Shown piece by piece: positions 1 through 9,434 of a DNA stretch of 64,000 nucleotides. Within the stretch, counting starts at the first letter, position 1. Each line of letters starts with the position of its first letter. A program made the translations under genes and the position numbers. A model generated the notes under the pieces. That model was given only the letters and a program-made list of their open reading frames with translations, was not told where the DNA came from and ran no database searches. The DNA is from Pseudocalidococcus sp964653145 (lineage in GTDB: Bacteria; Cyanobacteriota; Cyanobacteriia; Thermosynechococcales; Thermosynechococcaceae): positions 1 through 64,000 of the forward strand of contig CAZZCG010000018.1 of NCBI GenBank assembly GCA_964653145.1, given 5' to 3'.

Positions 1-411
1 AGCAAGCGCTGGCGCGACGCCCTCGCCAGGGTGCGCACCACCCCCACCCAGGCCTGGCAGCGATTAATTGGCCTAACCCGCTATTTAAGCCGCACCCAAA
101 CCAGTATTCCTCTCTCCCAGTTACAAGCGGAATTGGGGATTGGGGAAGTTGCTTTGAGTCGGGGCTTACTGGCCTTGACGGCCCTGGGAGTGGTCTGTGA
201 ACTGCAACGGGATCCGGCAAATTTAGAAGCTGCTCCCCAGTTTTGTTGTACCTACCCCCAAAGGATTCAGGCGAATGCAGCGGCTGTGGCGGAGTTTACG
301 GGGGCGGTGGCCGAAGAACAATTCCGACGAAACTATTTTGCCCAGGTGGCCACCCCAACGTTGCAGCAAATGGCCCAAGAATTCGGGAGCATAGAAACAG
401 TCTCTGCCTAA
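1..411 (+). CDS. C-terminal part of a protein, probably RecJ single-strand exonuclease (partial, 5' end outside window)
   Basis: The reading frame is open from the first base, so the annotated start inside the window is not real and this is the 3' end of a longer gene. The visible ~136 residues contain a winged-helix-like stretch (LIGLTRYLSRTQ... LQAELGIGEVALSRGLLAL) that resembles the C-terminal extension of cyanobacterial RecJ, a 5'-3' single-strand DNA exonuclease used in recombination and mismatch repair. None of the catalytic DHH/DHHA1 motifs falls inside the window, so the assignment rests on memory of the C-terminal pattern only. It ends 23 bp before the UPF0182 gene on the same strand. 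A different DNA-binding protein remains possible. Confidence 0.5.
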   Translation, partial: SKRWRDALARVRTTPTQAWQRLIGLTRYLSRTQTSIPLSQLQAELGIGEVALSRGLLALTALGVVCELQRDPANLEAAPQFCCTYPQRIQANAAAVAEFTGAVAEEQFRRNYFAQVATPTLQQMAQEFGSIETVSA

Positions 412-434
412 TATTTTGGTAGCCAACATCAACC

Positions 435-3377
435 ATGGCCATTACCTCCTTAGTTCCAAAAAAATCTTCCCGGATTCGTCAACCAGCTATTTATCTCTGG
501 GGGCTGCTGGGGGTGGGCCTGTTGATCTTGGGCTACTTCTTCTGTCGGTTTGTGGCGGAATCCCTCTGGTTTACTGAATTGGGCTATCTGTCGGTTCTGT
601 GGCAACGCTGGCTCGTCCAGTCGGTACTGCTAATTTTGGGGTTGATCGGTGGGTTGGTCTTTCTGGGGGTCAACAGTGGTCTGGCCTATCGGTTGCGCTA
701 TGCTGTCTCTCCGGTGACAACTCGTCATTTGGGGTTGCAGGGATTACTCCCCTTAAGTTTGGCTCTAGCCGTGGTCACCATTGCCCTAGTGCAGCATACG
801 GTCGTAGTGGCGGTGTCGTTTAATTCCCAGGCCCAGGAAACCCTAGCTATTAATCCACTGTTACCGCAGTTTGACCTGACGACATTCATCCAAATTGGCC
901 AGGCCTGGTTCCAGAACCCTCTCTATCTCATGGTGGTTTTAGGGGCGGCGGTGGTCTGTGTGCTGCAACCCTTTTGGGGCTATCGGGCTGTGGCCGTCTG
1001 TCAAAGCTTTGGCCTGGCCTGGTTAGGACGAAATCATTGGGCCACCCTTCTCCAGGCCTGGCAAGCCACACCCTTTGGTCAAACAGATCCGCTGTTTCAG
1101 AATAATTTGCAGTTTTACATTTTCACGCTGCCCTTCTGGGAATGGCTACGGTTTGCGGCTACAGCTTTGATAATTTCAGCTCTGGCTGGGGTGACACTGA
1201 TTTACTTGCTAGCTGGAGATAGCCTGAGTCTAGGTCAGTTCAGTGGCTTCAATCGGCGGCAACGACAACACATCCAGGCTCTGGCCGGAGGCTTTTGTGG
1301 GTGCATGGCCCTGGGGTTTTGGCTGGAGCGGTACAAACTTCTCTATTCCACCCGGGGCGTGACCTACGGAGCCAGTTACACCGATGTCCACCTCACCTTA
1401 CCGCTTTATACTCTCTTTGCTTGGTTTACCTTAGCGGTGGGTCTGCTGCTGTTCTGGTCCGCCATTCGCCAAGGGGGTAAGGGACAAATTCGCCTCGCGC
1501 CGGCCTCCCCCTGGTTATTGCGAACAGTGGCGGGGTACGCCTTTTTGATTTTTATCATTGGTCAAAGTTTACCCGATATAGTCCAGGCCCTGGTGGTACA
1601 ACCCAATGAGCTCGAGCGCGAGCTTCCCTATATTCAACGGACAATCAACTTTACCCGCACAGCCTTTAACCTGGATGACGTTTACGCCGAACCCTTTCAA
1701 CCGGAAAATAACCTCACCCCCCAAACCCTCGCAGAAAATGCCCCGACAGTCCGCAACATTCGCCTTTGGGATACTCGCCCACTGCTAGAAACCAATCGGC
1801 AACTGCAACAACTGCGCTCCTATTACCGCTTTCCCGACGCCTTCATTGATCGCTATCGCCTCACAGCCCAGGCCCATCCCAAGAACTTTGATAGCCAAGC
1901 AGCTAAGGAAGTTCGTCAAGTTCTCACCGCCGCCCGCGAGATGGATTACACCGCCGTTCCCAGCCAGGCCCAAAGTTGGGTGAATGAGCATTTAGTGTTT
2001 ACCCATGGCTACGGTTTTACGATGAGTCCGGTGAATGTGGCCGGGGAAGGGGGCTTACCAAAATATTTTGTCAAGGATATCGTCAGTGGCTCACCGGGAA
2101 ATTTACAAACCGCTGGCCCAGCCATTGAAAGTAGCATCCCGATTGGGTTTCCGCGCATCTACTATGGGCAGATTACAGATACCCGCATTGTTGCCCCCTC
2201 CAATGTCCCCGAACTCGACTATCCCACCGGTAACGATAATGCCTACAACCACTATGAAGGTCAGGGGGGTGTTCCCATCGGGGCCTGGTGGCAACGGCTG
2301 GTAATGTCGGTTTATTTCCACGATTGGCAACTGCTCTTAACCCCCAATATCAACCCCCAAACTAAAGTCCTCTTCCGCCGCAATATTGTCGAGCGGGTGC
2401 AGACCTTGGCACCATTTCTCCGGTTCGATGCTCAGCCCTACATGGTGGTGGTCGATACACGCCCTGACTCGCCCTTACCCGCCGCTGCGCCCGATGCTGA
2501 ACCCAACTTTCTCTACTGGATTCTTGATGCCTACACCGTCAGCCGCTATTATCCCTACTCCGACCCGGATCAAGAGCCGTTTAACTACATTCGCAACTCT
2601 GTCAAGGTGGTGGTGGATGCTTACCACGGTACAGTCCAACTCTATGTTGTTGACCCCGCAGATCCCCTGATTCAAACCTGGGCAAAAATCTTTCCCAACC
2701 TGTTTCTCCCCATGGCCGCCATGCCTCCCCAACTCCAGGCCCACATTCGCTACCCAGTGGATATGTTCCAGGCCCAATCCCAGAAACTTCTGCGTTATCA
2801 CATGACCGATGCCGTGGTTTTTTACAGTCAAGAGGATCAATGGCAAATCCCCCAGGAGATCTATGGCACTGAACCCCAGCCCGTCAAACCCTATTACTTG
2901 ATCATGCGACTCCCCAGCGGCAATCAGGAAGAATTTATTCTCCTCTACCCCTTTACGCCCCTAAATCGCCCCAATCTCGTGGCCTGGTTAGCGGCCCGCT
3001 CGGATCGGGATTATTACGGAAAATTGTTGCTTTATACCTTCCCGAAACAAGAACTGGTGTTTGGCCCCGAGCAGGTGGAAGCCCGGATTAACCAAGACCC
3101 GACCATTTCCCAACAAATATCTCTCTGGAATCGCCAAGGGTCCCGCTCGTTGCAAGGCAATTTACTGATCATTCCCATTGAACGCTCCCTACTCTATGTG
3201 GAACCCCTCTATCTGGAAGCTAGCCAAAACAGTTTGCCCATCCTGGCCCGAGTCATTCTGATGTTTAATCAACAGATTGTCATGGCTGAAACCCTTGATC
3301 AGGGCCTGGAGCAATTATTTCCAGGGTTTAATCGCTATGCCAACCCCGATAATCTGGCCACTAGCCTAGAGGAGTAG
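435..3377 (+). CDS. UPF0182 family multi-pass membrane protein
   Basis: This 980-residue protein has about seven or eight hydrophobic segments in its first ~390 residues, followed by a long soluble domain of ~550 residues. The N-terminal pattern (FCRFVAESLWFTELGY) and overall architecture match the UPF0182/COG1615 family, which is widespread in cyanobacteria and actinobacteria and has no settled biochemical role. The topology suggests a membrane anchor with a large extracytoplasmic or cytoplasmic domain. It starts with ATG 23 bp after the recJ-like gene and may be cotranscribed with it. Full family length (usually 900-1000 residues) indicates an intact gene. Family assignment is firm; function is unknown. 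Confidence 0.9.
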   Translation: MAITSLVPKKSSRIRQPAIYLWGLLGVGLLILGYFFCRFVAESLWFTELGYLSVLWQRWLVQSVLLILGLIGGLVFLGVNSGLAYRLRYAVSPVTTRHLGLQGLLPLSLALAVVTIALVQHTVVVAVSFNSQAQETLAINPLLPQFDLTTFIQIGQAWFQNPLYLMVVLGAAVVCVLQPFWGYRAVAVCQSFGLAWLGRNHWATLLQAWQATPFGQTDPLFQNNLQFYIFTLPFWEWLRFAATALIISALAGVTLIYLLAGDSLSLGQFSGFNRRQRQHIQALAGGFCGCMALGFWLERYKLLYSTRGVTYGASYTDVHLTLPLYTLFAWFTLAVGLLLFWSAIRQGGKGQIRLAPASPWLLRTVAGYAFLIFIIGQSLPDIVQALVVQPNELERELPYIQRTINFTRTAFNLDDVYAEPFQPENNLTPQTLAENAPTVRNIRLWDTRPLLETNRQLQQLRSYYRFPDAFIDRYRLTAQAHPKNFDSQAAKEVRQVLTAAREMDYTAVPSQAQSWVNEHLVFTHGYGFTMSPVNVAGEGGLPKYFVKDIVSGSPGNLQTAGPAIESSIPIGFPRIYYGQITDTRIVAPSNVPELDYPTGNDNAYNHYEGQGGVPIGAWWQRLVMSVYFHDWQLLLTPNINPQTKVLFRRNIVERVQTLAPFLRFDAQPYMVVVDTRPDSPLPAAAPDAEPNFLYWILDAYTVSRYYPYSDPDQEPFNYIRNSVKVVVDAYHGTVQLYVVDPADPLIQTWAKIFPNLFLPMAAMPPQLQAHIRYPVDMFQAQSQKLLRYHMTDAVVFYSQEDQWQIPQEIYGTEPQPVKPYYLIMRLPSGNQEEFILLYPFTPLNRPNLVAWLAARSDRDYYGKLLLYTFPKQELVFGPEQVEARINQDPTISQQISLWNRQGSRSLQGNLLIIPIERSLLYVEPLYLEASQNSLPILARVILMFNQQIVMAETLDQGLEQLFPGFNRYANPDNLATSLEE

Positions 3378-3474
3378 CGGCACCAACAGGGTCAAAAAAC
3401 TTCAATTCATCCAGTACAGTAGAAATCAATTACCCGAAAACCCAGGCCAGTATTGATTTTTTTCAAGGTTAACC

Positions 3475-4683
3475 ATGGATACCAAAGCCTTTAAGCGTTC
3501 ACTGCATCAATCCACCCAGTACCACCGCAAGGGATTTGGCCATGAAGCGGATGTCAATCAACGGTTGCAGGGGGAATACCAGAGCAATCTGATCCAAAAG
3601 ATTCGGGAAAATGGCTATGTTTGGCAGCAGGGAGACGTCACGATCCGCTTGGCTGAGGCCTTTGGTTTTTGTTGGGGTGTGGAGCGGGCCGTAGCCTTAG
3701 CCTATGAAACCCGACAACACTTTCCGACGGAACGGATTTGGATTACCAACGAAATTATCCACAACCCCTCAGTCAATCAACGTTTACGGGACATGGCCGT
3801 GGAGTTTATTCCGGTGATTGCGGGGGACAAGGATTTTTCCGAGGTGGGGCCTGGGGATGTGGTAATTTTGCCCGCCTTTGGTGCCAGTGTTCAGGAAATG
3901 CAGTTACTCAATGAGCGCGGCTGCACAATTGTCGATACAACCTGTCCTTGGGTCTCTAAGGTCTGGAATAGCGTCGAAAAACATAAAAAAGGTCACTACA
4001 CGTCAATCATTCACGGCAAGTACAACCACGAAGAAACTATTGCCACCAGTTCTTTTGCCGGGACGTATTTGATCCTCTTGAACATGGCGGAAGCGGACTA
4101 TGTCTGTAACTACATTCTTGAGGGCGGGAATCGGGAAGAGTTTTTGGCAAAATTCAAGAATTCCTATTCCACGGGTTTTGATCCCGATCAGGATTTAGTC
4201 CGGCTGGGCATTGCGAACCAAACCACAATGCTCAAAGGGGAAACCGAGCAAATGGGTAAACTGTTTGAGGGCACCCTGATTCGCAAGTATGGCCCAGACA
4301 AAATCAATGAGCATTTCCTGAGTTTCAATACCATCTGTGATGCCACTCAGGAACGACAAGACGCGATGTTTAAGCTGGTGGATGAATCCCTAGACCTGAT
4401 TGTGGTCATCGGCGGCTATAACTCTTCGAATACAACCCACTTGCAAGAAATTGCCGTTGAGCGAAATATTCCCTCCTATCACATTGATGCGGCGGAACGG
4501 ATTGGCCCAGGCAATCGAGTCGAACACAAGCCCCTCAAACAGGACTTAGAACTGGCTGAAAACTGGCTGCCCCCAGGCCCCTTAACCATTGGGATCACCT
4601 CAGGTGCTTCAACGCCAGATAAAGTGGTGGCGGATGTCCTCGAACGAATTTTTGCTCTCAAGGCTGCTCCAGTCAGCGTTTAA
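3475..4683 (+). CDS. ispH: 4-hydroxy-3-methylbut-2-enyl diphosphate reductase (IspH)
   Basis: IspH catalyses the last step of the MEP isoprenoid pathway, reducing HMBPP to IPP and DMAPP, and so feeds carotenoid, phytol and quinone synthesis. The 402-residue length is that of the cyanobacterial/plastid long form, with an N-terminal extension. Three cysteines that ligate the 4Fe-4S cluster are visible: Cys66 in GFCWGVERA, Cys157 in TTCPWVSKV and Cys288 in NTICDATQERQ. The ATG start gives the usual N-terminus (MDTKAFKRSL). It sits alone between UPF0182 and an ABC1 kinase gene, with about 100 and 280 bp of intergenic DNA. No frameshift or missing motif was seen. Confidence 0.97.
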   Translation: MDTKAFKRSLHQSTQYHRKGFGHEADVNQRLQGEYQSNLIQKIRENGYVWQQGDVTIRLAEAFGFCWGVERAVALAYETRQHFPTERIWITNEIIHNPSVNQRLRDMAVEFIPVIAGDKDFSEVGPGDVVILPAFGASVQEMQLLNERGCTIVDTTCPWVSKVWNSVEKHKKGHYTSIIHGKYNHEETIATSSFAGTYLILLNMAEADYVCNYILEGGNREEFLAKFKNSYSTGFDPDQDLVRLGIANQTTMLKGETEQMGKLFEGTLIRKYGPDKINEHFLSFNTICDATQERQDAMFKLVDESLDLIVVIGGYNSSNTTHLQEIAVERNIPSYHIDAAERIGPGNRVEHKPLKQDLELAENWLPPGPLTIGITSGASTPDKVVADVLERIFALKAAPVSV

Positions 4684-4964
4684 TTTGCCTGAAGATGTTG
4701 CTAAGAATTACAAAGATAATCGTTACAAATTACCAGTAATTGTGTAGTTTTCTATACTAAGCTTAGGCAAACAGGTCAATTTACAAACTAAATACCCTGG
4801 GGATCACGACAAATTCTCAGAAATCACCATTTAGGCTTGTAGGGTCTGTTATTCCTTGCTTCTTAGCCCCTTTTGCACGGCGAAACATAGTTTTCTCTTT
4901 GGGAGACATATTGTACCGTAGGGGTGTGCTCAGGGCAGTCACTTGATTCACAGGCAATGTTCCT

Positions 4965-6695
4965 ATGACAATTACGGTCAGTTCTTTGCGTTCTACATGG
5001 GGACCAGAAACCCATCCCCAGAATGCTTGGCCCACTCGTAAATATGATGCCCAGGCCCTAAATCGATACTATGGATGGCGCCCTTGGTTAACCTTGGCTC
5101 GCTTGCTGCGAATTTTGGCCCTATTTTCAATTTTTTGGCTCAGTTTGCGCTGGGATGACTGGTTTAATCAAGCGGAAGAAAAGCTGCCATTACGGGCAAT
5201 GCAACTGCGGCAACTCCTGATTAAGTTAGGTCCCACCTTTATTAAAGTTGGGCAAGCCCTTTCCACCCGCCCAGATTTAATCAATCGCAACTATCTCGAT
5301 GAATTAACCCTACTCCAAGATAAGTTACCGCCTTTTTCTAACGATGTAGCCCGGGCGATCATTGAACGGGAATTGAGCTTACCCCTGGCGGAGGCCTATG
5401 CAGAATTTTCCTTGGATCCCGTTGCCGCCGCTAGTCTGGGTCAAGTCTACAAAGCCCGGCTCCACAGTGGTGAAGAGGTTGCGGTCAAAGTCCAACGCCC
5501 AAACCTCCTACCGGTTTTAACGAAAGATTTATATTTATTGCGCTTGATTTTGGCTTGGTTTGGCCCGTTTTTGCCCCTGAATCTAGGCCATGACCTGGAA
5601 GATATTGTTGATGAGTTTGGGCGAAAACTCTTTGAGGAAATTGACTACATCAACGAAGGTCATAATGCTGAAACCTTTGCCCGTAATTTCCTAGACGATC
5701 CCACAGTTAAAGTGCCAAAAATCTATTGGCGGTTTACAACCCAACGCGTTTTAACCCTGGAATGGATTAACGGTTTTAAGCTTTCCCAAACTCAGTGCAT
5801 TGTGGACGCTGGTGCCAATCCCGATGACTTGATTCGGGTCGGGGTGATTTCCGGTCTCCGGCAATTGCTGGAATTTGGCTTTTTTCATGCTGATCCCCAT
5901 CCTGGTAACTTGTTTGCACTGGCGGATGGACGCATGGCCTATATCGACTTTGGCATGATGGATCAGTTGGAGGAAGAAACGAAGGAAAGTCTTGTGGATG
6001 CCGTTGTGCACTTGGTCAACAAGGATTATGCACTCCTGGCCAAAGATTTTGTCAATCTGGGATTCTTGAGTCCTAAAACAGACATCCGCCCAATTATTCC
6101 AGCTTTAGAAGAAGTCTTAGGGAGTATTCTCGGTTCTAGCGTCAGTGACTTCAACTTCAAAACCATCACAGATCGCTTCTCAGAACTGATGTACGAATAT
6201 CCATTTCGCGTACCCGCCAAGTTTGCCCTCATCATTCGCTCTTTGGTTACTCAGGAAGGAATTGCCCTCTGTTTAAACTCAGACTTTCGGATCGTTGATG
6301 TCAGCTATCCCTACATTGCCCGGCGATTATTAAGGGGGGAATCACCTCAGTTGCGACGGCGATTATTGGAAGTTCTATTCAAGGATGGCAAATTGCAATG
6401 GCAGCGGCTAGAAAACCTCATTACGATTGCCCGCACAGATGCCCATTTTGATATGGTGCCAACGGCAACGATGGGCTTGCAATACCTGATGTCAGAGGAA
6501 GGTAAGTTTCTTCGTCGCCAAATTGTCCTAGCTCTAACCGAAGATGATCGCCTCCATACCGAGGAAGTGCAACGGCTGTGGAATTTAGTTAAAGCAGATT
6601 TCCCTCCCCTATCCTTAGTTGACGTGGCCTTGGGAGCCTTGGCAGCCGTTGGTACTAAACCCATAGAATCTCCAGGGATTCCAGTAGCCAGCTAA
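4965..6695 (+). CDS. ABC1/UbiB (AarF) family atypical kinase
   Basis: A 576-residue member of the ABC1/ADCK/UbiB protein-kinase-like family. Hallmarks are the KxGQ motif in LIKLGPTFIKVGQALSTRPD (residues ~87-105), the alanine-rich loop AAASLGQVYKA that replaces the kinase P-loop (~154-163), the lysine in EEVAVKVQRP and the metal-binding DFG in MAYIDFGMMD. Family members support ubiquinone/plastoquinone and tocopherol metabolism, usually as ATPases rather than protein kinases. Cyanobacterial genomes carry several paralogues, and I cannot say which one this is. It starts at ATG 4965 after ~280 bp of non-coding DNA, and a small membrane protein follows 66 bp downstream. Confidence 0.9.
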   Translation: MTITVSSLRSTWGPETHPQNAWPTRKYDAQALNRYYGWRPWLTLARLLRILALFSIFWLSLRWDDWFNQAEEKLPLRAMQLRQLLIKLGPTFIKVGQALSTRPDLINRNYLDELTLLQDKLPPFSNDVARAIIERELSLPLAEAYAEFSLDPVAAASLGQVYKARLHSGEEVAVKVQRPNLLPVLTKDLYLLRLILAWFGPFLPLNLGHDLEDIVDEFGRKLFEEIDYINEGHNAETFARNFLDDPTVKVPKIYWRFTTQRVLTLEWINGFKLSQTQCIVDAGANPDDLIRVGVISGLRQLLEFGFFHADPHPGNLFALADGRMAYIDFGMMDQLEEETKESLVDAVVHLVNKDYALLAKDFVNLGFLSPKTDIRPIIPALEEVLGSILGSSVSDFNFKTITDRFSELMYEYPFRVPAKFALIIRSLVTQEGIALCLNSDFRIVDVSYPYIARRLLRGESPQLRRRLLEVLFKDGKLQWQRLENLITIARTDAHFDMVPTATMGLQYLMSEEGKFLRRQIVLALTEDDRLHTEEVQRLWNLVKADFPPLSLVDVALGALAAVGTKPIESPGIPVAS

Positions 6696-6785
6696 CCTTT
6701 GACGGCTAAATTCTGGGAGTTCCAGAAGTGCTGTAGGCTGAGTAAAGAATCTTAAATAACCTTGATTTTTGTGAAGGAGTTGGAT

Positions 6786-7172
6786 GTGGGGTACATTGAG
6801 CCGCCCTATTTTTTACTGGTTGCTAGCCTGTTAGCCGCTGTAGCCTGTGGTCGAGCCTTTGAAATTACCTTGAAGGAACGGGTGGCAGAATGGTCGCGAA
6901 CACGCTCAACCCGAATTTTAAGTCAACTCCAAGGTGAACAACTGTTTGTCCCGTACCTGGGGATTTGTGGCGGGGTTTGTTTCTTTCTGGCTTCCGGTTT
7001 ATCGATCTACGGTTTTCCCCTCTGGCTCAGTTCCATTGTCTCGTTTCTGTTGACCTTAGGAACTGGGGCATTGATTTGGTCACAGTTGGGCAAATTACTC
7101 AGTCTCCTCGCCCAGGGGGGATCCCAGGCCATTGATCTCGACAGTTTAGAAGCTCGGGATCAGGAAACATAA
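6786..7172 (+). CDS. Small two- or three-pass membrane protein, unknown function
   Basis: A conserved-looking hypothetical protein of ~128 residues with hydrophobic segments near residues 6-22, 58-76 and 80-97, separated by a basic cytoplasmic-type loop. I prefer GTG 6786 as the start because AAGGAG (6774-6779) lies 6 nt upstream; an in-frame TTG at 6762 would add eight residues. It follows the ABC1 kinase on the same strand and converges on the aspartic protease gene. No catalytic motif was recognised. It may be a membrane partner of the upstream kinase, but only adjacency suggests that. Confidence 0.6.
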   Translation: MGYIEPPYFLLVASLLAAVACGRAFEITLKERVAEWSRTRSTRILSQLQGEQLFVPYLGICGGVCFFLASGLSIYGFPLWLSSIVSFLLTLGTGALIWSQLGKLLSLLAQGGSQAIDLDSLEARDQET

Positions 7173-7188
7173 GCCTGAACGAAATTCT

Positions 7189-7872
7189 CTATTGCCGCAG
7201 ATGAAACTCGATTTGGTCCCGGCGCAGACTAACATCAAACCGTTGGAGAAAGTCTTGACCCAGTAACCCAACGGTCATGTCTGCCCCACCAATGGCCACA
7301 GGTATTTGCCGAATTTCCAGGCCCCCAACTTCAATACTACCCACGTAGACAATTGGGAGTTTGACCTGGCCATTGGCCGTGTTAAAGGTGGCGTTATCAA
7401 TGACATTGGCTGCGGAAATACCCAGCGCGGCAGCAATTTGGCGAGTAATGAGGGTCATACTGGCCCCGGAGTCCACCATCATTTCAAACTCGACGCGGCG
7501 ATTAAACCTTGCCTGAATCACGGGGATGCCATTTTGCCGCCGTTGAATTTGCACAACCCCCAATAACCCAGGCTGAATAGGAGTAGATGGAGGGGGCGGG
7601 GCCACAATTCGAGGTCGAGTCGGGGACTGTTGCATTTGCTGAAGCTGTTGGCGATACTGGCGCAATTCCTGGGCCTGCTGGGGGTTAGCCTGGATCATTA
7701 AATCCACAATCCGCACCGCTTGTCCCCAGTTTTGGTTGCCAATGGCCTGGTAAAGCTGCTCTTGCAAATTCCGAGTTGACTGCGCCCAGGCCCCGCCCAG
7801 AGAAGATATCAGCAAACCTCCGGAAACCCCGGTGAGAAAAACTAACCGTACCAAAGGGTTTCGTCTGACCAT
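7189..7872 (-). CDS. Secreted or membrane-anchored retropepsin-like aspartic protease
   Basis: A 227-residue protein with a hydrophobic signal/anchor (residues ~9-30, ending AWA), a Gln-rich helical linker and a C-terminal retroviral-type aspartyl protease fold (clan AA). The catalytic motif is Asp134-Ser-Gly-Ala-Ser in FEMMVDSGASMTLITR, followed by the expected hydrophobic-hydrophobic-Gly element (VGLLGQDFLQRFDV). Only one DSGA motif is present, so it should act as a homodimer. The C-terminal domain matches the TIGR02281-type bacterial proteases. It converges with the preceding + strand gene. Substrate is unknown; an exported location is inferred from the signal. Confidence 0.82.
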   Translation of the reverse strand: MVRRNPLVRLVFLTGVSGGLLISSLGGAWAQSTRNLQEQLYQAIGNQNWGQAVRIVDLMIQANPQQAQELRQYRQQLQQMQQSPTRPRIVAPPPPSTPIQPGLLGVVQIQRRQNGIPVIQARFNRRVEFEMMVDSGASMTLITRQIAAALGISAANVIDNATFNTANGQVKLPIVYVGSIEVGGLEIRQIPVAIGGADMTVGLLGQDFLQRFDVSLRRDQIEFHLRQ

Positions 7873-7994
7873 AGGTAGAGACTGGAATCAGTTCAGGATG
7901 TCTTGCCTATAGTTTAGCGTTGACCTCCAGCCTAGTTCTTTAACATCCTCCACAGTCCCTCAGCCCCATGAGTGAGATGCCACTTGACACATCC

Positions 7995-9086
7995 CTAAAG
8001 CTGAACCCGAGCTAATCCTTCATAAAAATAAAAAGCATTTTGGTATTGAGGCTGAATCACAAATTGACCGCTGGGATCAATAAAACCATACCTGCCATTC
8101 AACTGCACTGGCGCCAGACCACCGATGAAGAAATGGGCCGATTCAAACCGTGAGGGAATTACCACCCGCCCCCCTCGATTCATGTAGCCAAACCGACTTC
8201 CCTGTTGAACTACGGCTAAACCCTCTGAAAAAGGGGCAACACGGGCTTGGTCAAGGGGAATTTCTGCCCGGCCGCCTTTGTTAATAAAGCCCCAATTGCC
8301 ATCTTTCTCCACCGCTGCCAGGCCATCAGCAAAGCTATAAACCGCTGAATATTGGGGATTAATCACCTGTCGCCCGCTGGAATTGATAAAACCCCACTGT
8401 CCATTGTCCTCAACGGCTGCTAAACCCTCACTGAAGGGATAAACGGCTGTGTATCGAGGTTGAACTAAAACTTGACCATTACTATTGATAAACCCCCAAC
8501 GATCATTGACCTTAACCGCTGCTAACCCCTCGGAAAATTCTTGGGCGTCTTGAAATTGGAAGGAAATTTCCAGTCGTTGATTTTTACGAATAAAGCCCCA
8601 TTTCCCAGATTCCTGCACTGGGGCCAGGCCAGAGACAAAGGAGCCAGCCGCCTCATACTTTGCAGAAATTTGCCAGCGCCCATTGGGACGAATAAACCCA
8701 TATTTACCATTGGATTTCACCACCGCCAGGCCATCGGCAAAGGGAAAAGCTGCTTCAAATTGGGCGGGAATCCGAAAGCGGCCATTCAAATTGATATAGC
8801 CGTACTTGCCATTGGATTTAACGGCGGCCAGGCCATTGGTGAAGGAATAGGCATCCTCAAATTGGGCGGGAATACTGAGGCGACCCCGTTGATCGATAAA
8901 TCCCCAGCGGCCGGTGGCTTGGGCAATGGCTGAGTTCGAGGGCTGTTGGGGAGGCAGGGCAAGGCTGTTGGGGGCAGGGGAAAGCAGTAATCCAGTGGCA
9001 AAGAGCAATAGACAAACGAACGTTAATCCCCACTTCAATATTTTTCGAGAATAGTTGTAAACTTGCCGCCAATGCACCAATGCCAT
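7995..9086 (-). CDS. WG-repeat protein with N-terminal signal/anchor
   Basis: A 363-residue protein made almost entirely of about nine WG (KWG) repeats of ~33 residues, each containing [KRQ]WGFI followed by a turn, an I/V-P-x-x-[FY]-[ED] strand and [FS]-x-x-GLAxV. Examples begin near residues 60, 95, 128, 162, 195 and 228. A hydrophobic segment at ~19-38 suggests export or membrane anchoring. WG repeats form beta-propeller-like structures that usually mediate protein interactions. An alternative frame of this DNA also looks open because of the repeats, but only this frame gives regular repeats. The specific partner is unknown. Confidence 0.85.
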   Translation of the reverse strand: MALVHWRQVYNYSRKILKWGLTFVCLLLFATGLLLSPAPNSLALPPQQPSNSAIAQATGRWGFIDQRGRLSIPAQFEDAYSFTNGLAAVKSNGKYGYINLNGRFRIPAQFEAAFPFADGLAVVKSNGKYGFIRPNGRWQISAKYEAAGSFVSGLAPVQESGKWGFIRKNQRLEISFQFQDAQEFSEGLAAVKVNDRWGFINSNGQVLVQPRYTAVYPFSEGLAAVEDNGQWGFINSSGRQVINPQYSAVYSFADGLAAVEKDGNWGFINKGGRAEIPLDQARVAPFSEGLAVVQQGSRFGYMNRGGRVVIPSRFESAHFFIGGLAPVQLNGRYGFIDPSGQFVIQPQYQNAFYFYEGLARVQL

Positions 9087-9138
9087 AGCCCGCCAAAAAG
9101 CTGATTGAGATGATTTTCCTAAGGGTACAACTTTTTCC

Positions 9139-9393
9139 CTATTTTTCTAAGCGGACGGCGTACCACTGCAAATACAGGTTTGGCCCGAGATCCAAGTCGC
9201 AACTAGTATCGATTAGTCGTTGGGCCTGGGCCGGAATACTGGCGATTTGTTTAAGGTCTTGGGGCAAATTATCCTGACGCTGGGCCAGAAGGGTCTCTAA
9301 CTTGGCCTGGAGTTCCGTCACCGTGAGAAATTGCTCCGGCTGGTTGGGCTCGAGAATCACATACATCTGCTCGGCTAACGGCTGATCAGTCAT
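9139..9393 (-). CDS. CRR7-like protein (chlororespiratory reduction 7; NDH-1 assembly)
   Basis: A small soluble protein (~84 residues) with the pattern MYVILEPNQPEQFLTVTELQAKL ... LYLQWYAVRLEK, which I recognise as the CRR7 family. In plants CRR7 is needed for accumulation of the chloroplast NDH complex; cyanobacterial homologues are common but little studied. I place the start at ATG 9393 because a perfect Shine-Dalgarno (AGGAGG) lies 6-7 nt upstream; an in-frame GTG at 9414 would add seven residues. It lies 41 bp downstream of chlI on the same strand, so cotranscription with the Mg-chelatase subunit is likely. The family call is from memory of the motif. Confidence 0.68.
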   Translation of the reverse strand: MTDQPLAEQMYVILEPNQPEQFLTVTELQAKLETLLAQRQDNLPQDLKQIASIPAQAQRLIDTSCDLDLGPNLYLQWYAVRLEK

Positions 9394-9434
9394 GCCAATA
9401 CCTCCTGAAAACACCTGTATTTCTGGGGTAGGGG

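Noticed and set aside
4817..5035. Minus-strand 72-codon frame between ispH and the ABC1 kinase
   Set aside because: It overlaps the start of the kinase gene, has no ribosome binding site and matches no family.
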